A stretch of DNA of 64,000 nucleotides, from positions 186,001 to 250,000 of the forward strand of contig JANXEW010000001.1 in NCBI GenBank assembly GCA_025057995.1, read 5' to 3'. The notes beneath the pieces were generated by a model. That model did no database searches. It worked only from the letters and a program-made list of their open reading frames with translations, and was not told the origin of the DNA. Shown here piece after piece: positions 25,531-34,369 of the stretch. Both the position numbers and the translations under genes were made by a program. This DNA comes from Thermofilaceae archaeon. Lineage in GTDB: Archaea > Thermoproteota > Thermoprotei > Thermofilales > Thermofilaceae. The number at the start of each line of letters is the position of its first letter. Positions within the stretch are counted from its first letter, which is position 1.

Positions 25531-26570
25531 TACTTTTTTAACAGTGCTTTCAGCTCGTATACGTAATTTTTAGCCATGTTGAAAACAGGCTCAGGAGACT
25601 TTGTGAGAGGGTATTCCATCTCTAAACCGCATAGCGCTGAGGCGAAAGCTGGTAGTCCGTTCTCGAGGCCCAGCGAGTAACCTCCTTCCAGAAAAACAGC
25701 AGTTTTACCCTCTGTTAACCGTCTAGCTATTGAACCTATCCTTGCGAAGGTCCACTCAGTTGCTTGAAGATGAGTGAGTCCATCAGCCTTGTAAGCATCG
25801 AAACCTGCCGAAAACAACAGTGCTTCAGGCTTAAACTCTTCAACTAGGGGGACTACGACCTCCTCTAGAGCTAGAGCGTAGACGTCGTCGCCCCCACCGG
25901 GCGGCAACACCATGTTGACCTTCGTCCCTTCCCCTTCCCCATCCCCTAGCTCTGTGGGGAATCCTGTTCCCGGGTAAAGGCTAACAGGATCCTCGTGTAT
26001 GTCTACGTGAAGTAGCTTAGGGTCTGAGTAGAAGATCTCCTGTGTTCCATTGCCATGGTGAGCGTCGAAATCTATCACAGCTACTCTCTTCAAGCCTAGC
26101 TCGAACAATCGAGCTGCAGCTACAGCCACGTTGTTGAATATGCAGAAGCCCTGTGTGAGCGCCCCCATGGCTGCCCCCCTCTTGCCTGCGTGATGGCCTG
26201 GAGGTCGAGAGAGAGCTAGTAGAGTACAATCCCCCTTCAGCGCTTCAGCGGCGTCGAGGGCGGCCCCAGCTGCTGTTAAAGCGGACCGCAAGGTCCCGGG
26301 AGAAAGGTAGGTGTCGCTGTCTAGCATAGCCATTCCTGTCTCCACGTAACGTTCGATTTTATCTACGTAGGTCGGATCGTGCGCTCGATACAGATCCTGT
26401 TTTTGAGCAGGTTTTGGCTCCGTAAACTTAAACTCTAGTCCAGACTTCTTCAACGCCTTAACGGCGATTTCGAGTCTTTCAGGTCTCTCAGGGTGAGGGA
26501 AGGGGGGCTTATGTTCTAGGAAGACCGGGCTGTAGACTACCTTTAACACATCGTGTCCTACCAATGACAT
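25518..26570 (-). CDS. Histone deacetylase family protein (AcuC/HDAC-like)
   Basis: A 350-residue zinc amidohydrolase of the HDAC superfamily. Seen are SRPPGHHAGKRGAAMG with the catalytic His pair, VAVIDFDAHHGNGTQEIFY with the zinc-binding D-x-H, the second zinc Asp in SAGFDAYKADG, and the C-terminal EGGYSL glycine-tyrosine motif. It removes acetyl or acyl groups from lysines or polyamines. In archaea candidates include acetylated Alba or acetylpolyamines; no acetyltransferase is adjacent, so the substrate is open. It is the first gene of a pair with the nuclease-like gene. Confidence 0.9.
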   Translation of the reverse strand: MSLVGHDVLKVVYSPVFLEHKPPFPHPERPERLEIAVKALKKSGLEFKFTEPKPAQKQDLYRAHDPTYVDKIERYVETGMAMLDSDTYLSPGTLRSALTAAGAALDAAEALKGDCTLLALSRPPGHHAGKRGAAMGALTQGFCIFNNVAVAAARLFELGLKRVAVIDFDAHHGNGTQEIFYSDPKLLHVDIHEDPVSLYPGTGFPTELGDGEGEGTKVNMVLPPGGGDDVYALALEEVVVPLVEEFKPEALLFSAGFDAYKADGLTHLQATEWTFARIGSIARRLTEGKTAVFLEGGYSLGLENGLPAFASALCGLEMEYPLTKSPEPVFNMAKNYVYELKALLKKYWKL

Positions 26571-26667
26571 ATTTTTTCCTTTTCTCTCTGCCCAAGCCGT
26601 GAAAGAAGGGGCTTTATCCTTAAGTCACTAGACAATAATTTAAGCCGAACTCCAGCGAGTTTAATGC

Positions 26668-27546
26668 GTGGCAACTAAGGTTTTATCGACAGTGGCTCTA
26701 CTTGCGTCGATACTCGTCTTAGGCGCTCCTCTCGAGCCTCTAGTCGTAGTATCGGTACACGACGGGGGCTTGAGCAGAGTGGAATATTTTATTCCACTGC
26801 AGGGCAACTTGAGCGTTACAATCCGTCTCGTAGGAATGCCTGATGAAGCGCTAGGATTGCTCGTCACAGACGAGTGGGGGGAGCCCCTGGCTTACGAGTT
26901 AAACGAGACGTTGAAGACGCTCTTTATAGCATGTTTTAACGTCAGTACGGTTCACGTTTCCTATTATACTCAGGACCTCACCGTGAAGTTTGGAGCTACT
27001 TGGATTCTAAACGTTAGCTCACCTTTCAAACTAAGGCTTGCTCTTCCTGAAAACGCCACGATTACAGAGATCAATAGGTTGCCTTCAAGCATCTACGAGT
27101 ACAGAAACCGTATAGTCTTGGAGTTTACACCCGGTGAAGTCGTTGTAAAGTATGTGGTGCTTTACATGCCTTCGACAGGTACGGTACAGCAGCCTATGGA
27201 GCAAGAGACCCCTACCCGACCAAGCCAGGAAGAGCCTCAACCTAGACAACCTCTGTTCCAGTCAATCTTCATATATCTATTTGTCGCGTTGAGTTTAATC
27301 TCAATTCTAGCTATTTTACTCGCTCTAAAGAGAAGGTCTTCAGCTGAAGTTCTCCAACTTAGTGAGGAAGATTTAGCGATCCTAGAGGCTTTAAAGAGAG
27401 CAGGCGGTGGCGCCTTCCAAAGCGAGCTTCAGAGGGCTGTGAGCATGCCTTCCACTACGCTGTGGAGGAGGGTGAAACGGTTAGAAAAACTTGGGTACCT
27501 ATCGGTGGAGAAGAGAGCTGGGAGAAATTACGTTAAGCTAGCTTGA
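26668..27546 (+). CDS. Membrane-tethered winged-helix regulator
   Basis: A 292-residue protein: N-terminal signal/anchor (about residues 1-24), an extracytoplasmic beta-rich domain of about 170 residues with several N-x-S/T sequons (NLSV, NETL, NVST, NVSS, NATI), a Pro/Gln-rich linker, a membrane helix (about 203-223, IFIYLFVALSLISILAILLAL), then a cytoplasmic winged helix (LSEEDLAILEALKRAGGG, FQSELQRAVSMPSTTLWRRVKRLEKLG, about 235-292). This is a one-component sensor layout: outside domain, membrane, DNA-binding domain. GTG start with a TATA-like ATAATTTAAG upstream. The signal is unknown. Confidence 0.78.
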   Translation: MATKVLSTVALLASILVLGAPLEPLVVVSVHDGGLSRVEYFIPLQGNLSVTIRLVGMPDEALGLLVTDEWGEPLAYELNETLKTLFIACFNVSTVHVSYYTQDLTVKFGATWILNVSSPFKLRLALPENATITEINRLPSSIYEYRNRIVLEFTPGEVVVKYVVLYMPSTGTVQQPMEQETPTRPSQEEPQPRQPLFQSIFIYLFVALSLISILAILLALKRRSSAEVLQLSEEDLAILEALKRAGGGAFQSELQRAVSMPSTTLWRRVKRLEKLGYLSVEKRAGRNYVKLA

Positions 27547-28639
27547 TCGTAGCTAGTTTAACCAGTTTTGACTCGTCTACGTCAACTCCAAGACCTGGTT
27601 CTCTCGGCACCGAGCGGCGTCCCTTGTCCACAGTTGAACCGTTGAAAGCGTAGTCGGAGGCTAGCAATATGTCTGAGTCTAGATCATAATACTTTATGTT
27701 GAGAGAGCTTGAAGCCAGGAAAACGGCGCCAGTTATTCCCAGCCGCCCTTCACCCATGCACCCTATCATATTTGTTAGACCGGCTGCTTCGCTGGCGTGA
27801 GCTACTCTTAAACCGCCGAGGAGGCCGCCGCTTTTCATAACTTTTATGTTAATTATGTCTGCTGCTTCAGCTCTAGCTATCTTAAACACGTCAGAGTGTT
27901 TCTTAACGCTCTCGTCTACTGCAATGGGTAGAGAACTCTCCTTCCTTATTCTGTTCAAACCTTGAAGGTCGTCCCAGCGTGTAGGCTGCTCAACATACTC
28001 CACATCGTAGTTGGCTATCTTGTTGATCACTTGGATCGCGGTTTCCACACTCCAACCTTGGTTCGCATCCACTCTGATTTTAACGTCTCCTCCAACTGCG
28101 TCACGCACTGCTTTCACTCTCTCGACGTCCTCTTCAGGATCGACACCGAGCTTCAACTTTATTACCCTAAAGCCCTCTTCCACGTACTTCAAAGCTCTTA
28201 CAGCTTGCTCTTCTGGCTCCATTATCCCTATAGTGACGTCAGTCTCAATATAATCCCTACAGGGTCCGCCGAGGAGTTTCCCGAGGCTCATGCCAGTGCT
28301 TTTAGCCCACGCGTCTAGAACCGACATTTCTACAGCAGCTGCTGCGCTTGGGGAAGGCGAACGCGAGCAGAACTCGTACAATTGTTCCATACAGTTGCAA
28401 CCGTTGGATACGAGAACTTCAGCTAGGCGGGTGGCACTTGAGACTACAAGCTCCCTAGTCTCTCCAAGAACACTGTAGGAAGGGGAACCTTCACCCCATC
28501 CTATGGTTCCGTCCTCTAGTACAGCTTTTACCACGAGGTTCCATGAGGAAGTGGAGGATCCTGTGGCTATCGTAAAGGTCTCTTTATACGGTAGCTGAAC
28601 GCTGAATAGTTCCAATCTCATTATACTAGGCCAACTCAC
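27533..28639 (-). CDS. Enolase-superfamily epimerase (dipeptide epimerase type)
   Basis: A 368-residue member of the muconate-lactonising subgroup. The barrel carries K161-L-K163 (first catalytic Lys), metal ligands D191 (VDANQGW), E217 (VEQP) and D242 (VDES), and the second catalytic Lys K268 (IKVMKSGG). This KxK/DxN/E/D/K set fits L-Ala-D/L-Glu and other dipeptide epimerases, but substrate assignment in this group is often wrong without structural modelling. An ATG at 28621 (MRLELFSVQLPY) is an alternative start matching the family N-terminus. Its last 14 bases overlap the end of the regulator gene. Confidence 0.85.
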   Translation of the reverse strand: MSWPSIMRLELFSVQLPYKETFTIATGSSTSSWNLVVKAVLEDGTIGWGEGSPSYSVLGETRELVVSSATRLAEVLVSNGCNCMEQLYEFCSRSPSPSAAAAVEMSVLDAWAKSTGMSLGKLLGGPCRDYIETDVTIGIMEPEEQAVRALKYVEEGFRVIKLKLGVDPEEDVERVKAVRDAVGGDVKIRVDANQGWSVETAIQVINKIANYDVEYVEQPTRWDDLQGLNRIRKESSLPIAVDESVKKHSDVFKIARAEAADIINIKVMKSGGLLGGLRVAHASEAAGLTNMIGCMGEGRLGITGAVFLASSSLNIKYYDLDSDILLASDYAFNGSTVDKGRRSVPREPGLGVDVDESKLVKLATIKLA

Positions 28640-28652
28640 AACTTATCCTTTC

Positions 28653-28895
28653 TCACTTATTTATAGCGGTATCGCGATCTTTTCTAAGCCAAACGCGAGC
28701 TAAGTTGACAGTTGAAAGGATCGTGGCTGCTGAGTTCAGTAAGGTGAATACGAGATCTCCTACAGTCAAGGAGTGGTAGACGAGTAGCGCGCTCCCGATT
28801 GCGTAAAGGAAGCTTAGCTTGGGTGGAGGTACTTCGTTAAAGCTTGAGACCCAGCCGGCCAATATCAGAACCATACCCGCTACCCCGATCCACAT
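28653..28895 (-). CDS. Small SemiSWEET/CBU_0592-like membrane protein
   Basis: A 3-helix hydrophobic protein of 80 residues from the ATG at 28895 (MWIGVAGMVLILAGWV, then YAIGSALLVYHSLTVGD, then LLNSAATILSTVNLARVW). The helix spacing and the LN-x-AATILS-x-VNL line resemble CBU_0592-type or SemiSWEET-like proteins, which are half-transporters acting as dimers. The start at 28895 is supported by a palindromic TATA sequence 28 bases upstream. A start at 28979 would add 28 residues but would overlap the helicase start. The function is unproven. Confidence 0.6.
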   Translation of the reverse strand: MWIGVAGMVLILAGWVSSFNEVPPPKLSFLYAIGSALLVYHSLTVGDLVFTLLNSAATILSTVNLARVWLRKDRDTAINK

Positions 28896-28919
28896 ACAGG
28901 TGAACGCGAAACCGTGAAC

Positions 28920-28927
28920 GTTATAAC
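28920..28927. promoter_or_regulatory. Palindromic TATA box shared by two divergent genes
   Basis: GTTATAAC reads the same on both strands. It is centred 28 bases before the ATG of the small membrane protein (28895, minus strand) and 36 bases before the ATG of the helicase (28960, plus strand). Both distances fit initiation about 25 bases from a TATA box, with no or a very short leader. No other TATA-like sequence is seen between the two genes. Confidence 0.45.
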
Positions 28928-28959
28928 TGTTCTCGAGCGTCTCTAGAACGGGTTCTAGA

Positions 28960-31206
28960 ATGGATTCTAACGAGTTCATCGAGAAGCTGGGCGGGGACGG
29001 GGCTAGGAAGATAGTTCTCGTTGTCTCCGAAAAGCCTTCTCCCCCCGAGCCGGGACCACTGGTAGAGGATGTGGTGAAAAGCCATGAGGTTAAGGAGGCT
29101 TTAAGGAGGAGAGGTATCGAGAGACTGTACCGTTTCCAAGCTGAAGCTGTAAACCTCTTGAACTCTGGAAAAAACACGATGATCGTCGCTGGGACAGGAA
29201 CTGGTAAAACTGAAGCGTTTCTAATTCCAGTGCTTGAGAGGGTTGTCGAGGAACCTTTTCTTCGTAGAGTGAGAGCTTTGCTCGTTTACCCGACTAAGGC
29301 TTTAGCACGAGACCAGTTGGCTAGGATCAACTCGCTCCTCAGCGCTATCTTCGGGGTTAGAGCCTCGGTGTTCGATGGGGATACAAGCGAAAAGGAGAGG
29401 GAGGAGATCTATAATACGCCGCCACAGATATTAATTACAAACCCTGACATGCTCCACTACGGGCTAATGCTCTCTCCCCGGTTCCGCCAGCTCTGTTCAA
29501 CGGCTGAGTTTGTCGTGCTCGACGACGTTCATGCTTACGTCGGTGTACTCGGTGCTCACACACATTACGTTTTCCGCCGGCTTAGGAGAATACTTACAAC
29601 GGAGCCCGTTTTTGTTGGAGCGAGCGCCACTATAGGTAACCCTCGTGAATTCGCTTACGCCCTCTTCGGCGGAGAAGTTGAGGTAGTTAACGCTGGGCCA
29701 GGACGAAGGGGTTTAGTTTACCACGTTTTTGAGAAGCCTCTGGTTAGATCTAGGCTAGCTGAGGTCGCTAGTTTAATCTCCATCTGCGTAAAGGAGGGAC
29801 TTAAAACTCTAGCTTTCGCTGACAGCCATAAGGCTGTTGAGTTTATCCGAAGGTTGTGTAAGAGGATGGATGTAGAAGTGCTCGTACACCGGGCTGGTCT
29901 ACTACCAGAGGATCGGAGGAGGGTTGAAGAAAGCTTCCATAGTGGCAAGGCATTGGCCGTAGCTGCTACACCAACTCTAGAACTCGGGATCGACATAGGC
30001 GACTTAGATTGTGTAATTTTGGCAAACGTGCCCCCATCGTATGGGAGGTATGTTCAACGAACCGGTAGGTGTGGTAGGAGGGGTGGCACCAGTTACGTGA
30101 TCACAGTTCTAGGAAACGACCCTATAAGCCAATATTATGAAAGCTGCCCCGACGATTTCTTTACCAAAGGTGTTGAACCTTTAGCCATTGAGCCTCGAAA
30201 CGAAGAAGTAGCGAGACTACAGCTTCTCGCTGCCGCGCTCGACAAGCCGTTAAGGTTAGGTGAACTCAACGAATTTGAGCGCGAGATAGTTGAGAATTTG
30301 GAAGCTGAAGGATTTCTCCGATTCGTTAAAGGCAAGGGGTACTATAGGGCTACTTCTTCGGCTGCAAGCTACTTGAAGTCCAGACCCGGGCTTCGCGGGA
30401 CAGGTGAACTTATTTTCATACACGATACCAGGGGTAAACTCCTAGGCTTCAGGGAAATGCCCATGGCTCTTAAAGAGCTTTTCCCAGGCGCCGTGTACTT
30501 CCACAGTGGAGGTACTTACCTTTCGCTGGACCTATCTCCTCCGCGGGCTACTGTTTCCAGGTTACCAGATGATTACGGTTTAGCAACTAGCCCACTCTAC
30601 TATTCTGAACCGGTGGAGTTCAAGCCGCGGGGGTCGAGAGAAGTCTGGGGGGTGAGCGTCGATTATGGCTCTCTCAGAGTCAAAGAGGTCGTTTACGGAT
30701 ACGTTCTCCGCGACTTCGAGAGCGGGGCTACGTTGAAGGAATCGGTTTTAGATAAAGAGTACACGTACGAGTTTTCAACAAAGAGCTTGCTTATACACTT
30801 TCCAATGAACTTTGAATGGAGCCTTATGGGCAACGCTGAATCTTTTCATGCAACCGAGCACGTACTTATTGCAGCTGCGCAAATGGTAGTGGGTGCAGCT
30901 CCTACTGACTTGGGAGGAGTGAGTTACCCTTCGGGTCAGGTGTTCATCTATGATAGCTACCCAGGTGGATCTGGTTGCTCAAAGCTACTGTTTGATAGGC
31001 TTGAGGAGGCTTTCAAGAAAGCGTTGAGGATACTGGGCTCGTGTAGTTGTGAAGACGGTTGTCCAAAATGTATTTACTCTCCCTATTGCGGTAACAACAA
31101 CAAGGTCTTATCCAGGAGGAAGGCTCTTAAGCTACTTTCGAGCCTCGCGGAAGGTGGAGGCGAGTTGAAAGCCTCCGATAACCTCCTTGGTAGACCGTTA
31201 GCTTAA
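28960..31206 (+). CDS. Hrq1/MrfA-like DEAD/DEAH helicase with DUF1998 zinc domain
   Basis: A 748-residue superfamily-2 helicase. Motif I is AGTGTGKTEA, motif Ia LLVYPTKALARDQ, motif II VLDDVHAY, motif III GASATIGNPREFA, motif V ATPTLELGIDIGDLD and motif VI QRTGRCGRRG. The C-terminal part is the DUF1998 type with four cysteines in SCSCEDGCPKCIYSPYCGN (about 690-708), as in MrfA and Hrq1, 3'-5' helicases that act in excision of mitomycin-type or crosslink damage. Full length. Its stop overlaps the convergent kinase gene by 4 bases. Confidence 0.9.
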   Translation: MDSNEFIEKLGGDGARKIVLVVSEKPSPPEPGPLVEDVVKSHEVKEALRRRGIERLYRFQAEAVNLLNSGKNTMIVAGTGTGKTEAFLIPVLERVVEEPFLRRVRALLVYPTKALARDQLARINSLLSAIFGVRASVFDGDTSEKEREEIYNTPPQILITNPDMLHYGLMLSPRFRQLCSTAEFVVLDDVHAYVGVLGAHTHYVFRRLRRILTTEPVFVGASATIGNPREFAYALFGGEVEVVNAGPGRRGLVYHVFEKPLVRSRLAEVASLISICVKEGLKTLAFADSHKAVEFIRRLCKRMDVEVLVHRAGLLPEDRRRVEESFHSGKALAVAATPTLELGIDIGDLDCVILANVPPSYGRYVQRTGRCGRRGGTSYVITVLGNDPISQYYESCPDDFFTKGVEPLAIEPRNEEVARLQLLAAALDKPLRLGELNEFEREIVENLEAEGFLRFVKGKGYYRATSSAASYLKSRPGLRGTGELIFIHDTRGKLLGFREMPMALKELFPGAVYFHSGGTYLSLDLSPPRATVSRLPDDYGLATSPLYYSEPVEFKPRGSREVWGVSVDYGSLRVKEVVYGYVLRDFESGATLKESVLDKEYTYEFSTKSLLIHFPMNFEWSLMGNAESFHATEHVLIAAAQMVVGAAPTDLGGVSYPSGQVFIYDSYPGGSGCSKLLFDRLEEAFKKALRILGSCSCEDGCPKCIYSPYCGNNNKVLSRRKALKLLSSLAEGGGELKASDNLLGRPLA

Positions 31207-31955
31207 GCTAGAAGCCAGGCTATAGCGTCCTCCCTCCTAGTCTCCTTGTATAGTTTTGCAGCCTTTAGAACGTCCTCTTTTGTGACCCCGAAGGCGCTTC
31301 TTGCCTTTTCCGAGAGTTCGGAGTCTCTAATGAAGAGCCCTTGTATCAGTTGCGTCACGTTGCTCTTCCTGCTCCCTAGGCTGGAGGTCTCGAAGTCAAA
31401 GATAACAGCCTTCAGCTCGGGTGTAACTACGATGTGATCCCCTATCCTAGAAAGCTCCATGTGGATAAGCCCTATCCGATCCAACTCTAAAGCTTGTCTA
31501 AGTAGGTTAATAACGACTTGCCTCAGCTCTCGAGAGGTCGCTCTCGAAAACCATTTCTCCAGTGGAAGACCCTTCACGTAGTTCCAGACGAGGAAGTTCC
31601 TCGACGCTGCCAGCAATCGGGGTCCGGAGCCTACGCTGTTTGCAAGGTGAAGTTTTTCAGCTTCTTCTAGGAGCGAGGGCCTGTTGGCATCTAGCCTTCG
31701 AACCTTCACAGCTACTTCCCTCCCGAACGCACACCCTTTTAATACGATGCCGACGGTCCCCTTAGCTATGATGTGTTCCCCATGGACTTCGGAAGGGCCT
31801 TCGAAAGAGAGCTTTTCTACTCCAAGCATTGAAAGCTCTATTAGCCTCTTGTTAGCTTCCGCCTCGTCTACAACCGGGTAAGTGAGCAGGCTACGCTGTC
31901 TACGGCTCAACTGCCATAAACTTACCGCAGCCACGGGTACCTTCGAGCTAACCAT
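31203..31955 (-). CDS. Predicted Ser/Thr protein kinase (COG2112 type)
   Basis: A 250-residue atypical kinase. The glycine-loop region is IIAKGTVGIVLKG, the ATP lysine is in REVAVKVRRLD, the catalytic loop is LIHMELSRIGDH (where typical kinases have HxD, this family has HxE) and the metal-binding motif is VIFDFETSS. The first 40 residues include QLSRRQRSLLTYPVVDE, probably part of a small N-terminal domain. It overlaps the end of cca by 34 bases and closes the gar1-tfb operon. The target is unknown; its place among transcription and tRNA genes suggests control of information processing. Confidence 0.75.
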   Translation of the reverse strand: MVSSKVPVAAVSLWQLSRRQRSLLTYPVVDEAEANKRLIELSMLGVEKLSFEGPSEVHGEHIIAKGTVGIVLKGCAFGREVAVKVRRLDANRPSLLEEAEKLHLANSVGSGPRLLAASRNFLVWNYVKGLPLEKWFSRATSRELRQVVINLLRQALELDRIGLIHMELSRIGDHIVVTPELKAVIFDFETSSLGSRKSNVTQLIQGLFIRDSELSEKARSAFGVTKEDVLKAAKLYKETRREDAIAWLLA

Positions 31956-33319
31956 TCGGAGAGAAAACTCCTATAACCTTCGCTCTCGGACGCTCTAGCT
32001 ACTTCCTCCCCCAGGTACAGCTCACCTCCTTCTTTAGCGCTTGAAGAAATGAAACTGCCGATGTTGTACGAGGAGATTAGTTTAGCTAAAGCCTCTCTAA
32101 CCCCCCTAATCTTGCGGTGTCGAACGACGACCCACTTTTCCCCTTCTACGTATGGACCAGCTACACAGTTACCCCCCTTATACTTTGAAACAAAACTTGC
32201 ATCATGGTTAGAGTAGACTGGTGGACCGTAGTGTTTCTCTAATATAGGAAGCTCTAGCGATTCAAGCTCGAAGACTAGCACGAGGGTTTTTCCGTCGGTC
32301 CAGATCCCTTTATCAAAAACAACGAACCCCATCCTTTGTAAACCTTTGCAAAGAGCCTTAACGGCTCTTTTAGCTTGACCCCATAGCACGTCTTCAGGCA
32401 ATTGGGGGACCGTGAGCTTGACTGCCGCCACGGGCCTCTGCTTAAGCTCTTCTTGAAGGTTCTGAGACCACAAGGGGGTAGGGTAGAAGAAATGGATGCC
32501 AGGCTCCCTTAGGAAGGCGCGTGAAGCTGCGATAAATTTACAGAAATTCTCGAGCGAAACAGGGCTCGCTACGTTACGGTTTGAGTCTACAGGGTCTATG
32601 ACTACGAAAGGTTCTCTAAACTTTTTCAGAACTTCACGTGGATCTGTATAGTGTTTCTCAGGGTCTAAGATTGTAACCCAAGGTTTCCATCTCGCAGCCG
32701 CCTCTAGTACAGATAGAAAGGAGCCGTAGTGAATGACCAGCAGCTCTATTAAGTAGCCTGAGAAGCCTTCTACCTTTATTTCAGCCCCGTAAACGTCAAC
32801 CCCTTTAGCGAATCTTTTCAGCAGTCTAACTTCCTTTATAAGCTCAGGGTTCGCCTTGAGCTTGTTCTTCACGTAAAGTGTATGGAACGGAGTTCTGTCT
32901 ACTGGCGACACTATCTGTGCAGGAGACGCTACTCTATAAGCTGGAACTACGTCCACGTTACATACGTCCAAGTTGAGAGTTAAGTAGGGGTGAGATGCGT
33001 ATCGCTCAGTCCAAGTTGCTCTGATCAGTTCAGCCCCCCTTTTTGCTATCCTTAAACCGTTATATCGCAACTCCTCCAACGGTACCGTGGGGTTGAAGAG
33101 CAGGAAGATGTCCACATCCACATCCCCTGATAACCACGTATCTTTGGCAAAAGAACCCTCAACTTCGACCTCGACGTCTACTTCAAGCTCTCGCGCTGCT
33201 TTTCGCAGAGCATTTACAGTTGCATCAACTGCTGAAGCGATGAGAATCTTCTCCTCTAAGGACGGTGTAACCTTTTCAGAGACTTGTTTAAGAATCTCCT
33301 CAATAGTTTTCATCGTCAC
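31922..33319 (-). CDS. cca: CCA-adding enzyme, archaeal class I
   Basis: A 465-residue tRNA nucleotidyltransferase that builds or repairs the 3'-CCA end of tRNAs. The class I polymerase motif is GSFAKDTWLSGDVDVDIFLLF (residues about 52-72, with the G-S and the D-x-D metal ligands), followed by the archaeal central domain and the tail domain (KLTVPQLPEDVLWGQAKRA, GKTLVLVFELE). Its length is normal for archaea. The ATG overlaps the thpR stop by 4 bases (ATGA), so the two are coupled. The one tRNA gene in the window already encodes CCA, so repair is also a role. Confidence 0.95.
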   Translation of the reverse strand: MTMKTIEEILKQVSEKVTPSLEEKILIASAVDATVNALRKAARELEVDVEVEVEGSFAKDTWLSGDVDVDIFLLFNPTVPLEELRYNGLRIAKRGAELIRATWTERYASHPYLTLNLDVCNVDVVPAYRVASPAQIVSPVDRTPFHTLYVKNKLKANPELIKEVRLLKRFAKGVDVYGAEIKVEGFSGYLIELLVIHYGSFLSVLEAAARWKPWVTILDPEKHYTDPREVLKKFREPFVVIDPVDSNRNVASPVSLENFCKFIAASRAFLREPGIHFFYPTPLWSQNLQEELKQRPVAAVKLTVPQLPEDVLWGQAKRAVKALCKGLQRMGFVVFDKGIWTDGKTLVLVFELESLELPILEKHYGPPVYSNHDASFVSKYKGGNCVAGPYVEGEKWVVVRHRKIRGVREALAKLISSYNIGSFISSSAKEGGELYLGEEVARASESEGYRSFLSEWLARRYPWLR

Positions 33320-33876
33320 CGCTTCGCAAGTTTCTCAAACAGAGTTTCATACACCGGTCCACGGGGGGTTAGCGTACTCTTCTTTAACCGAATCTTCTCA
33401 ACAACCATCGTACCGACTTCAACACTAGAGTTCTCCTCTACAACTCTAGATAGGCTGCTTCCCCCAGTCTTCAACCTAGCGATCGTTAAGTGAGGCGTAA
33501 ATTCCTCACTAGGCTTTGGAAGCTTAAGTTTAGCGAGAGATTTATTCACCTTAACGTTCAAGTCTGAAAGTTCCCTAGCCCCCTCCTTTACGTCTACCCA
33601 TACGACCCTGGGGTTCCTAGGGGTTGGGAAGGCTCCTAGCCCTGCGAAGTGCGCTTTAAACGGTTCAAAATCAACTTCCCGTAACGCGTCAGATATCTTC
33701 TCAACAACCTCCTTGGGGACCTCGCCTATAAACCTGATTGTGAGGTGGAGGTTCTCAGGCTCAACTAGCTTTAGCTTAGCTCCTGTAGCCTTTAACTGTT
33801 CTTGTAATCCCGCTACTCTTAAGAGAATCCCAGGATCTTCTACGTCTACAGCTATAAAACATCTTATCGTGTTCAC
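33316..33876 (-). CDS. thpR: RNA 2',3'-cyclic phosphodiesterase / 2'-5' RNA ligase (2H family)
   Basis: A 186-residue 2H phosphoesterase. The two H-x-T motifs are HLTIRFIGEV (about residues 47-56) and HLTIARLKT (about 128-136). The enzyme hydrolyses 2',3'-cyclic phosphates and can ligate tRNA halves in vitro. The N-terminus TIRCFIAVDVEDP is typical of the family. It lies 39 bases after the TFE-beta-like gene and overlaps cca by 4 bases; thpR-cca pairing recurs in archaea and points to tRNA end metabolism. Confidence 0.93.
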   Translation of the reverse strand: MNTIRCFIAVDVEDPGILLRVAGLQEQLKATGAKLKLVEPENLHLTIRFIGEVPKEVVEKISDALREVDFEPFKAHFAGLGAFPTPRNPRVVWVDVKEGARELSDLNVKVNKSLAKLKLPKPSEEFTPHLTIARLKTGGSSLSRVVEENSSVEVGTMVVEKIRLKKSTLTPRGPVYETLFEKLAKR

Positions 33877-33915
33877 ACCTAACTCAGGTTCAGTGTATTT
33901 TAATAGCTAGCGGAG

Positions 33916-34317
33916 TTAAGTTGGAGCTAAAGCTGAGTCTAAGAGCCACTTGTTCATCTTATCACAGCTTAAGATCCTTGAGATTTCACCGCAGATAACA
34001 AGAAAGGGGCAATAGAAGCATGGTATTGTATCGAGAGAAGGAGGAAGCTTCGGAATCTGACGAAGCTTTGGAGTAGGTTTTAAAAGGTAGACTTTCCTAC
34101 CTTTATACACGATAGACTCCCTTGACAGAAGCCCTATCTTCTCCAACCTCTTTATTATCTTACTACCTCTTCTGCTATCTACGTTTAGAAGATGCCAAAT
34201 GTCTCGTTGGAGGACTCCTGCGTCGCCGGATGCAGCAACTATGTCAAGTATTCGTTTCTCTAGTTGTTCACCTCCTCCCTCACTTAGTTTAAGCTCTTTA
34301 GCTTCACTATGAGACAT
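33916..34317 (-). CDS. Transcription factor TFE-beta/RPC34-like winged-helix Fe-S protein
   Basis: A 133-residue protein with a winged helix (residues about 18-80: ILDIVAASGDAGVLQRDIWHLL, RRGSKIIKRLEKIGLL, wing YKGRKVYLL) and a C-terminal cysteine cluster C100-x2-C103-x5-C109-x8-C118 followed by WLLDS. This is the pattern of the archaeal RPC34/RPC39 homologue, TFE-beta, which binds a 4Fe-4S cluster and, with TFE-alpha, helps RNA polymerase open the promoter. Position supports it: it directly follows tfb in the same operon. A generic MarR-like protein is the alternative, but would not have this Fe-S tail. Confidence 0.75.
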   Translation of the reverse strand: MSHSEAKELKLSEGGGEQLEKRILDIVAASGDAGVLQRDIWHLLNVDSRRGSKIIKRLEKIGLLSRESIVYKGRKVYLLKPTPKLRQIPKLPPSLDTIPCFYCPFLVICGEISRILSCDKMNKWLLDSALAPT

Positions 34318-34369
34318 AGTCTTTTATAAGATGAAAGACGGGCTAAAAAGCCTTCCGTATATTGTTTCT

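Noticed and set aside
28653-29177. Long minus-strand frame of 174 codons reaching into the helicase gene
   Set aside because: The first 66 codons are the reverse of the helicase N-terminus; only the part after 28895 looks like a protein.
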